Source: Argopecten irradians (Eukaryota; Mollusca; Bivalvia; Pectinida; Pectinidae). From it: a stretch of DNA of 64,000 bases. The translations under genes were made by a program, and so were the position numbers. The notes under the pieces were generated by a model that worked only from the letters and a program-made list of their open reading frames with translations, had not been told where the DNA came from and did not search any database. Below are positions 11,401 to 19,600 of this stretch, one piece after another. Where the stretch lies: contig NC_091147.1 of NCBI RefSeq assembly GCF_041381155.1, forward strand, positions 36,040,909 through 36,104,908. The letters run 5' to 3'. The stretch's first letter is position 1; each line of letters begins with the position of its first letter.

Positions 11401-12533
11401 TGTAAATAGATTGGTAAAGCAGATGGAACGTCATCTTGAATTTACATAGAAATATAGCTTTACTCTTTCGTCATTTTTCCCAACTCATGGAGTTTAATAA
11501 ATGATTTGAAGAACTGCATCTTATTTTGACGAGCAAATGTAGACCCAGCAGCTAAACCTAAAATCTTATTGACACACGTCACCAAGAAACCAAAATGTGC
11601 AGTGTGCATAAGGAACGCCTCGGTAATTTGGTGAAGTGTAAATCAACATCAACGTATTGAAGGATGAATAAGTTGTGATTATTTTCAAACTAAATTCCTT
11701 TTTTAATTTATTCTTTTCAGCAAAAAAATGTTAATGTGAAATCAAAAACTGAAATAAAAGCATACCAGGTCGGCCTCCCGTGCTAGTCTATTCATAGTCT
11801 CTTTGTCGATTCCATTACACAAGAAAACCAGATGTCCAATAAGGGTAGATTTACCAGAATCGGCATGACCAATCACAACGAAGTTTACAAAAGACTTGTC
11901 AATTCTGCTCCTGACTGTTGGTCTAGTCGGAAGCATTGGGGTTTCTTCGGTCAGGAGTGCACGTGCCCTGCTTTCTGCTTCACGATTTGGTATCATTGTA
12001 TCGACTGTGGGCGTGGCAGGCTGCACATTAATGGACGTGGCTAAAATAAAATAAAGCAAACGTGACTGCATGGTGACTCGTTGCTAACCGAATAGGATCA
12101 ATTAAAAGAATCATTCAGTTGGATAAAGCTGAAGAAAGACAGAAGACGCCCACAAGACAAGTGCAATAGTAAGAATTATAACAACACGAAAAGGTAAAAC
12201 TCTTGCCAAACGAACTTTCAAAATATGAAACAATTCTACAAGTGGACAACAATTGATTAACACGTGTTCATTAAAATCAGCGGTCATGAACATGTTTTAC
12301 ATTGGATTTTACTTACTTGGAATCCCACCATCCATTGCAACGCTAGACTTCCGGAGTATACCGGAAGGGATTCTGGTAGGATCGTAGTCTTCAGTTTCCG
12401 GTATCGGGGCGGTTAGATCCGGTGTGGCGAGTAAATGAACACCACCAAAAGTCACACTTGGTGTTCTTTGTGTTTTTCCACTTGTTGCTCGATCGTCGAT
12501 TGTATTTCCGCCAGCCTCGTTGTCATTTTCCAT
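4793..12533 (-). CDS. Divergent eEF1A-like translational GTPase, 8 coding exons, one frameshifted exon
   Basis: Exons in transcript order: 12317-12533, 11766-12040, 11022-11201, 8917-9084, 7966-8245, 7173-7264, 6253-6418, 4793-5416. All are joined by GT-AG introns in compatible phase. Taking one surplus base in exon 7 as an error or mutation, the reading is 666 residues against about 462 for eEF1A. Residues 1-116 are an extension with no recognised domain. The GTPase domain has G1 GHADSGKST (130-138), G2 GISID (186-190), G3 DSPGH (207-211), G4 NKME (269-272) and G5 SAFDGDN (310-316). Domains 2 and 3 follow to about residue 560 ([35 protein letters not shown]), then an acidic tail. Domain 3 matches eEF1A rather than eRF3 or HBS1. 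The family delivers aminoacyl-tRNA to the ribosome, but with four G motifs altered that role is not assured here. Introns longer than 300 bases hold no other gene. The intron at 5417-6252 shows nothing notable; the others carry the repeats listed separately. Confidence 0.88.
6253..6418 (-). CDS. eEF1A-like exon 7, frameshifted
   Basis: The exon is 166 bases between two phase-0 introns, one base more than 55 codons. It opens with VRAVQVF, aligned to eEF1A VKSVEMH, then hits TGA at 6392-6394. Shifting by one base in the CC pair at 6396-6397 restores [14 protein letters not shown], which lines up with eEF1A HEALSEALPGDNVG without a gap. The surplus base may be a sequencing error, a polymorphism or a real disabling mutation. 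Confidence 0.8.
6676..6697. repeat. Perfect 22-bp palindrome
   Basis: GACCGTAATAT followed by its exact reverse complement, inside an intron of the eEF1A-like gene. GACCGTA recurs twice within the next 270 bases, suggesting a decayed foldback. Confidence 0.5.
7173..7264 (-). CDS. eEF1A-like exon 6 (domain 2)
   Basis: This exon covers residues 374-404: [24 protein letters not shown], aligned to eEF1A [24 protein letters not shown]. It enters in phase 1 and leaves in phase 0 at GCTAAG|gtaaat. Confidence 0.85.
7966..8245 (-). CDS. eEF1A-like exon 5 (G5, start of domain 2)
   Basis: This exon covers residues 281-373 plus the first base of the next codon. It has PISAFDGDN (G5), then [14 protein letters not shown] and the domain-2 start [15 protein letters not shown] short Gly-rich insert (GSGGAGG) replaces the usual eEF1A loop. 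Confidence 0.9.
8465..8675. mobile_element. 211-bp MITE with perfect 21-bp terminal inverted repeats
   Basis: The end at 8465-8485 is the exact reverse complement of 8655-8675 (GTTTGTTTAGGGTTA core). Subterminal GGTCGGT motifs follow. There is no ORF. It lies in the intron between eEF1A-like exons 5 and 4. Confidence 0.75.
8917..9084 (-). CDS. eEF1A-like exon 4 (G4)
   Basis: Fifty-six codons in phase 0/0 cover residues 225-280. [20 protein letters not shown] matches eEF1A closely. The guanine-specificity motif reads NKME instead of NKMD. Confidence 0.9.
9385..10180 (-). pseudogene. Decayed non-LTR retrotransposon reverse transcriptase
   Basis: Minus-strand frames read [20 protein letters not shown], the classic non-LTR RT block, then [17 protein letters not shown] and, further on, [14 protein letters not shown] and SDGRPQL. 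These correspond to the C-terminal RT segment of LINE-type elements. Several stops and frameshifts interrupt it. It sits in the intron between eEF1A-like exons 4 and 3, on the gene's own strand. Confidence 0.8.
10914..10990. repeat. 20-bp tandem repeat, four copies
   Basis: CTGGAGTATCGATGATGCCC recurs with few changes, in an eEF1A-like intron just 5' (in plus coordinates) of exon 3. A related stretch occurs at about 24950-24995. Confidence 0.7.
11022..11201 (-). CDS. eEF1A-like exon 3 (G2 and G3)
   Basis: Sixty codons in phase 0/0 cover residues 165-224. [17 protein letters not shown] is near-identical to eEF1A. The effector Thr of GITID is Ser (GISID), and the G3 motif is DSPGH instead of DAPGH. 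Confidence 0.9.
11766..12040 (-). CDS. eEF1A-like exon 2 (G1 P-loop)
   Basis: This exon encodes residues 73-164. Its first half finishes the extension. The second half begins the GTPase domain at [18 protein letters not shown], aligned to eEF1A KTHINIVVIGHVDSGKST. The P-loop Val is Ala here. The acceptor is tattttag and the donor CTG|gtatgc. Confidence 0.85.
12317..12533 (-). CDS. eEF1A-like exon 1 (N-terminal extension)
   Basis: This exon encodes residues 1-72 and ends in phase 1 at CCAA|gtaagt. The start is the ATG at 12533. It lies about 20 bases inside an exon whose acceptor (tttgcttttgtag, cut after about 12555) is strong, so the more upstream ATG at 12608 falls in the preceding intron. 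The protein is low complexity with RTPSVTF and ILRKSSV stretches that could be basophilic kinase sites. No domain is recognised. Confidence 0.7.
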
Positions 12534-13210
12534 CGTAAATTGCAAGAGTCGGTCTACAAAAGCAAAGGAACCTTCGGAATTACCGTAGTCTACATATTTA
12601 TCAATCAAATATTGTAATTAATCTATATTGTCATTCTTTGTTAAATTGTGTTTCTTGTATATGTATATTTATGAATTATTAACATTGATTGAGGTCCACA
12701 AATTTACTATAATAATAAGTAAGTTAAATCCAGGCAAGCATATGCGTATGTCTCTATACCTGGTATCTACATCTAAATTAGTCTTAAGAAAAATTGATTA
12801 AATCATTTTAAAAGGGTTTCTTTAATCGTGATCAGCTTTCTTTCCCTTTCTCATTTTCTTTGAGCATTTCCTATCTGTATAGTGGGAAACTGGTGATGCC
12901 CCTTTGGTTTTTTTTAATGTTTCTGAATACTGTTTTCTTCGTACCTGAGTTGTCTAGACAATGATGTTATTCCGCCTTGGTATAGATTATATGGACCGAA
13001 TCAAGGTCCTTATTTTTACATTAGATACGCTTCCTTCGACAAATGTCAACAGAATTATCCGATGTTTATTTATAATAACAAGAAGAACGATGGCCATAGG
13101 ACGTCACCCTGAAGAACACAGCAATTGATCATGAAGATGAAGTCGATATGCAATATGCTTACCCCTCGTGACCCTATTTTGGTAAATTACAATATAAGCA
13201 CATTATTTTG
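12534..13210 (-). other. 5' leader and intron of the eEF1A-like gene
   Basis: The leader part of exon 1 reaches to about 12555 at a strong acceptor. A possible upstream noncoding exon ends at 13955 (GACAAG|gtaaga on the minus strand). No other gene is seen. Confidence 0.35.
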
Positions 13211-13416
13211 TCAAAGTAAAGCATCCTGTCAAATTAGAATTCCTGAATGAATTTGCGATCCGCATTTTGGTCATATTCTTACTGAAAATTGTACTGAATA
13301 TCTTCTCATTAGGCATAATGAAAAGATATTCAGCAAAATTTGCAGCAAGAATATGATCAAAATTCGAGTCGCAAATTCACTCAGCAATTTTAATTTGACA
13401 GGATGATTTACTTTGA
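13211..13416. mobile_element. 206-bp foldback element with 100-base arms
   Basis: The two halves are reverse complements at roughly 85-90 percent by eye, from TCAAAGTAAAGCATCCTGTC to its inverse at 13397-13416. The loop is only a few bases. There is no ORF. Confidence 0.75.
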
Positions 13417-14496
13417 AAAAATATTGTGTTTATAAAGGAAAGTCAGAGCATATCTAAGATCTAATATTACATAATATATATATATAAGATCTAATTTTCG
13501 TAGTTATTATTGGCTAGAAGGAAAAATGTTTCAGGTTTACATGGAAATGTTCATTTCTCATGGTTTTTAATCTGGCTTAGCAAATCGTATCATAAAACCT
13601 TATTTTTGAATTCGTTAAAAAGTAATACAAATTTTCCGGAGTGAAAAGTATGCAAGATTTTAGATATAGAATGGTTGTAATATATATAAAAGCTGTAACA
13701 TATGTTAAATACTGTCATTCAAGTAGGTCGATACCTTATATCCACCTTATAAAATAATTTAGAAAGCCGACACAATGTACGATTTTAATCTCCTAAATGG
13801 GTGTAACGGATTAAAATTGTGATATGAATAAACCTTAGCCACACCACTAGACAAATCTCACGGCTTTTCATTATGAGAAATATTAGATAGTAATGGGACG
13901 GTCCCAGGAGAAAACTGTCCCTTGGTCATCGTAACCAAATAAAAATGGTCTTACCTTGTCGTGGTCAACATGCCAGTGTAATGCATTCTGATAAATACAG
14001 CTATTGCAAAACAAATAAATAATCGGGAATCGTCGCTTGACCTGCTCTACGTCAACGTGTGGTCATTTACAAAGGCGGATATAGGTATACAAAGTAGGTA
14101 CATTATACCTATATAGAAAGTATGTGGATTAGGAATAAAGAAGAGATTAATAAATGGATTATCAACGGAAATGGATATAGACATTCAGCATACTTATTGT
14201 ATGTTTATATTGTTAAGGACGTCAATATTTCAGCGATAATCTAACTATAATACCCACTAATATCAATACATTAATAACATGCTTCTCCTTTCATCGAGTG
14301 TCACTTTCTGTCCAGAGTTATCGTTCCTGTATAGGTTTGCAATAATTTCGTCTTAAGCACCTTTTCATTATTTTTTCTTCGTTTTTTAAACGTCCTGTGC
14401 GCTTATTTGGTTGAAATCGGTTATTTACGTACAGTAGGTATCGATTGTAACGCCGCCTTTTCTGAATACATTGTAAATGACGTTACACAAAAGGGC

Positions 14497-14908
14497 AGTT
14501 AAAGGCCCACTACCTTTCCGAAACGGCTTTTAATTTTTAAAATGGGAATGTAAAACAAGATCGATATTTTTGTAGAGTCTTAAAAATGATTAACTTACCG
14601 TTAATACTACATTTATCATCACCTTCTGAACGATTTGATTAAAATAAATAACATGTTTATTTTCATAACGCGGGTCGTATTATGTTTCCCGCCGTCGTCC
14701 TAAATACCGCGCGGTAGTTGACTATCACTGCGCCAGACGGCAAAACAGCGAATTGACTCTCCACTGTTTTCATATATTACGCAGGAAATCTTGCATATGT
14801 TTGGTCTCGTAACCTTATTTTAGGTCATCGGTATGTATTTTCTGATGTTATTAATGTTTTTTAAGAAACCTTTATATTTTGCTTCGGAAAAGTAATGGGC
14901 CTTTAACT
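14497..14908. mobile_element. TTAA-flanked MITE, copy A
   Basis: The ends AGGCCCACTACCTTTCCGAA and its near-inverse (TTCGGAAAAGTAATGGGCCT) are each bordered by TTAA, the target of piggyBac-type elements. The interior has CGTCGTCCTAA and CAGACGGCAAAAC, shared with copies B and C. Confidence 0.75.
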
Positions 14909-15008
14909 TTGTAATATGCGAATGTATTTGGGTTCGGTTTAATTTGATTTTGCATGTCAAATTGAGTATAAAGCATTGATATACAGCTAGATATTTTCAT
15001 TAAATATC

Positions 15009-15685
15009 AGCGACCTTTCCGAAACAAAATTAAAAATTAACGTTCAAAAACTACATAAGATGATCGAGGTTACAACATCAAACAAATGCAAGATTTCCTG
15101 TGTAATATACGTTAACAGTGAACAACTGAACAATGCATATGGCAAGCCAATTTAACATTTATTGAAGGAGCAAGGTCTATCCCGTATTCATTCGAACTAT
15201 ATGAGATATCTCATATACTATATATCTTATATTTCAATCAAGATATCTTATATCATAAATGCAGTGAAATTAAGGATCGACTTTGGTCTTTGAATAAATG
15301 TCATGTTGCATTGGTTTGTCATTAATTCATGTCGCAATTTTGCCGACTGGCGCGGTCATTTAATCAACTTTTTAAACGCACGGTAAAATATTGATTATTA
15401 CTTGTAGTATATGGTAATTAGGACGACGACTGGAAATATAACACGACCCGCATTATGAAATTTAGCATTCAATTAATTCAGAAGGTTATGATAAGTGTAG
15501 TATGAACGGTTTTAAGCTAGTAACATTTGCAACTCTATAAAACCATAGATCTATCACGTGTAAATACATTCCTTTAAAAAAAAAAAAAAAAAAAAAAAAC
15601 AAAAACAAAAAAACAAAAAAAAAAACAAAAAAAAAAACATTCATTTTCGAAAAGATAGCATATGTTTATGATAGTGGACCTTTAA
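15009..15685. mobile_element. TTAA-flanked MITE, copy B (inverted, interrupted)
   Basis: Opposite orientation to copy A. The end GTGGACCT is followed by TTAA at 15682-15685, and CCTTTCCGAAAC marks the other side. TTAGGACGACGAC and GCCGACTGGCG match the family interior. An A-rich tract is embedded. Confidence 0.65.
15575..15639 (+). repeat. A-rich tract
   Basis: A run of about 65 bases is almost all A with scattered C. It may be the tail of an inserted retroelement inside MITE copy B. Confidence 0.8.
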
Positions 15686-15689
15686 TTAG

Positions 15690-16210
15690 TTACTACATGT
15701 ATATATATTGCACCCAGTATTTTTCTTTAGATACAAAAGTTACTTAATTTACACTGCATGATATATTACCACCAAAAGTTCGGAGCTTCTAACCTAATTT
15801 TACTTCAAGATAAAGATATTAAGAATAGAACACTATGTCCTATATATAGAATTAAGTACTCATTTTACATGTACCAAAAGCAAAATAAAGCATTATTTAT
15901 ATGCACATAGATAATTTAATTACTATTAAATCTTTGATATATGTAAAATGTTTTTGTTACATTAGACACATGAACAGAACAAAAATGTTCAAATGATGAA
16001 TATCGTTTAATAATGCCCTGTTCTCATAGAAAAGCTTTACAAGAGTTAAGTTAAGGCGTCTTTTTTTTTTTAATTTCTAATGCTTTCCTATTGAGTAGCA
16101 GTAAGCCAAATTAATGACTATATATGTGTACAGTGTTCATGAAACTGGACCCAAAGGCGATATCAACTATCGAAAATTTAGCAAGAGTTATCGAACTTCG
16201 TTTGGTAATA
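15690..16210. other. Intergenic upstream of RNF168
   Basis: AT-rich with no coding signal. Promoter-like elements begin only near 16214. Confidence 0.45.
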
Positions 16211-16213
16211 TAT

Positions 16214-16264
16214 CGCCCAATAGACGGCGCTGCGAACTTGGCATCCGCTTGGGCGCGCGCCAAT
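16214..16264 (+). promoter_or_regulatory. Candidate RNF168 promoter: two CCAAT boxes and an E2F-like GC element
   Basis: CCAAT occurs at 16217-16221 and 16260-16264. Between them lies TTGGGCGCGCGCCAA, a near-palindrome that resembles E2F sites. This is the most GC-rich spot upstream of the gene in otherwise AT-rich DNA. The transcription start is not determined. Confidence 0.4.
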
Positions 16265-16271
16265 CAACAAA

Positions 16272-16316
16272 ATGGCGTAAATTCACAGGATGTGTACATG
16301 TAGGATGTCCATGTAA
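16272..16316 (+). promoter_or_regulatory. Cluster of very short upstream ORFs before RNF168
   Basis: ATG GCG TAA lies at 16272-16280. An eight-codon frame runs 16290-16316, and a bare ATG TAG sits at 16298-16303. All end before the main ATG at 16332. They matter only if transcription starts upstream of 16272. Confidence 0.35.
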
Positions 16317-16331
16317 ACATTCCAAATTGTC

Positions 16332-16623
16332 ATGATGGGGAAATTGGCAGTCGAAGACTGCATGTGCCCAATATGCATGAGTATACTCATCGAGCCGGTG
16401 ACTATGCCTTGCTCGCATACCCTCTGTATGCCGTGTTTTAAACAAAATGTGGAGGAGGCTAGTTTGAGCTGCCCACTTTGCCGGACACGGATTTCAGTCT
16501 GGGCCAGACGAGCAACAAAAAATGGAAACCTTGTTAATGAAAAGTTGTGGAATACCATTAAAACTAGCTATAGAGATAAAGTTGATAAGCGATTGGCAGG
16601 CGATGACGACGACGATAATGGAG
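16332..16623 (+). CDS. RNF168: RNF168 exon 1 (RING finger)
   Basis: This exon encodes residues 1-97 plus one base, with the donor GGAG|gtaagt. It holds the complete RING, the flanking LVNEKLW helix and a run of Asp. The 533-base intron that follows holds no gene. Confidence 0.92.
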
Positions 16624-19600
16624 GTAAGTTATGTCGCCTGGGTCGTTTTGTGTTCGGTATCTGTTGACCTATTTTGGACAACTGCTATTTTTAGGTCATT
16701 TGATACCTCTACAGTATGTTTAATTGTAAGGTATGAATACTAATAGGCTAGTAATAGTAGGATATATATCCATTGGAAGACTATTGTTTATGTACTTGAA
16801 AACACACACAACATCATTTCTACAATCAAATTATATTGCAAATTGATATTAATTTGTGAGGATACTATCGTGTCTACAGCCACTGACAGATGTACATGTT
16901 TGAGCGGTCGTGGAACACTTTTCACATAATCTGCTATGACTCAAAGACACACAGCTGTATTTTTATACAATATGAATCGCTATTATAAATGTTATTCACT
17001 CTAGGACAGTTAAACAATTTGAATATGAACTCGATTCAAGTTTCAAATTGGAAAAATCAGCCACAAAAGTATTTATATACTGAAAAAATAAATCTGTAAA
17101 TTCTGTTTGTGCATATATATATTGATTGTAATAATATATATTTTTTTTTATTTCAGTTTATCTTCCTATCATCCAGCTTTCTGACCCAGGAGAAATCAGA
17201 AAGGAGTATGAAGCAGAGATGGAGAAGGTGTTTAATTAAAATCTAATTATGTAACATAAGAAATTTATTGATTAAAATTTTTTGGTTGCTTTGATTTTAA
17301 ATCAAATTGCAAGAAGGGCATTGGTTGATTAAATTTTTTGGGTTGCTTTGATTTTAAATCAAATTGCAAGAAGGGCATTGGTTTCTGAATATACTTAGTG
17401 TAACTTGTGCTCTTGTCCCACCTCAGAAATGTTTTTAAGTGATGAATTACTTAATGAGAGATCAGTTTAAGATTTCATGTTCATGGAGGATGTTTTCTTC
17501 CTATTATCTTGATAGAGCTTTAGCAGGGGTATTATATAGGGACAAATCAGCTGGCGGTACCAGGTGCACATGTACAGCCAGGTTTAGCCGGCAAAATGTA
17601 CTGTGTGCCGCCTAATAATGAAACCCCTACTTTAGTCTCGTGATCATCAATGCCTTTTGAGTTTAGAGGCGGCTTTTGACGATTGAATTCGACTGGTTTA
17701 AACTGCAACACAATTTTTGGCATTCAAAAGGGTCTAAAGCCTATTATTATGTCGTTACATATTACAGATATCTGTTCTTGCAGATCTGTGCATGTTCATG
17801 ATCACCAATCTATTACATGTACTTTAAATTCATATAATTAATTAAATTAAGGTTATTGAAATAATTTCTGAGGGAAAATTATATCGTTTCTCTGAAAAAT
17901 AATTAAAACATATGTTAATCTCACATGCATGTCATACCAATTTAACTAACAGGCACATGCAGATAACTCAATTACACGCTGATCATGAATATGCACCATA
18001 ATTGTAACATTTAAAGTATTGATAACTGTCAAAACAAACAGTTTCCTTTTGTTAGTGTCTGACTGCGTGCTGGTTTTGGGTCACAAATTTTCTTTGATAA
18101 TAATTCCTATAAATATAAGTTACAATACATGTATGAATGTTTGAATCTATAAGTAGCATATAGTTTATTTTAAATTTGCATTCCAATTCCATATTTATTT
18201 TCCTTAGCTTTCAAAGCAGAGGGAGGTGGAGAGGCAGAAAGAGATTGAAGCGAGTGAAGCCCTCATCAAGAAGTTACAAGAGGAGGAGATGGGGTTACTG
18301 GAAAGAAGAAAGAAGACAGAACAAGAAGATGAAAAGCTTGCAAAAGAATTGACAGATGTCATGGAAGAAGTATGAAAGTTTTGATGTAGATAGAATCTTA
18401 CATACAAATCTTCATTAGTAGAGTTATCCTATACTGTATTTTCTCCTAAAATACAATACTGTATTGTTTGCTTTATTCCCCTATTTATTAGTTACCTCAC
18501 CTGGTCCAAATGACCAAGGTGAGCTAAAGCGATACCATGATATGGTGTCTGCCTGTCAGTCAAGAATTGACTTCTTAATTTATAATCGTCACAAGTACAA
18601 AAGTCTTTGGTTTGTTTTTATCTCATCTGGTCCAACGACGAGCTTATGCCATACTGCAGTGTCCGTTTTTCGACTTGCCGGGTAATTTTCCATTTAAATA
18701 AGTAAGTAGGGGACCTATAAAATCTTTCTGGTAATGAAGTTCGTTCAAATGATTGATTTTGAGCTTTATTCAAGGTCACAGAGGCAAAATAGGCTAAGAT
18801 CTTTAAATGACTTCTTATCAATAACCAAGAGGCCTACAGACCTGATATTGGTCATATAGCATGTTGGGCTACCAAGTTTAAATGAATGAACTTGACTTTT
18901 ATTCAAGGTCGCAGGGGTTCAAAACAAAAATGTTGTGTGAAGTTGTCAACTTAGATTTTTACGCATGCTTTAAGTTAATCCAGATAAAGTTCAATTTCGA
19001 ATACGGTAATGAGAAATAAAACACTTCTAGATAGCCTAAAGCTTGAATGACAACTTACATGTATTATTAAATTACTCTGTAATGTAGTAATATAGCCACT
19101 CAACTCCTCCCCCACCCCTCTTAAAAAAATTGAAATTTAAAAAATAAAATTCAAAAAAAAATCCTGACCAACCTACCCTATATTTTTCAGTCATGTAACC
19201 TGAAACATGCATATAATTTTTTTTGGCCTTACCATATAACAGGTGAGTGATACAGGTCCACTCACAGGGGGCCAACTCAATGAATATGGATGTTGTCATA
19301 CATTTTTTTGTATTTGGTGGATAGACTGATGAGTATATATGACAATCTACAAGTCAGAAAGCGCAGGTTATTTTGGATTAAAATATTGCGTTGGACTATA
19401 TATAGACATCGTTTATATGCTTTTGCATGATATGTGTGTGATTATGGATTATCAGAGGACTGATGCATGACTATGACTCTAGGAAAAAGGTAAACTATTG
19501 TGAAAAAATAACTTTAATCAAGGTGGGGGTAAAAATTCCAATATGGCGACTGTCGTCCCTTTCTTTGTTTTATAGTTCAATCCCGATTTTTTTAAAAAAA

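Noticed and set aside
4793..12533. HBS1 or eRF3 as the identity of the GTPase gene
   Set aside because: The N-terminal extension suggested it, but the domain 3 motifs ([30 protein letters not shown]) are those of eEF1A.
12309..12608. Start of the eEF1A-like protein at the ATG at 12608
   Set aside because: A strong splice acceptor lies between it and the homologous part, so that ATG is probably intronic.
16114..16335. 73-codon frame just upstream of RNF168
   Set aside because: No homology. It overlaps the promoter-like region and ends at the RNF168 start.
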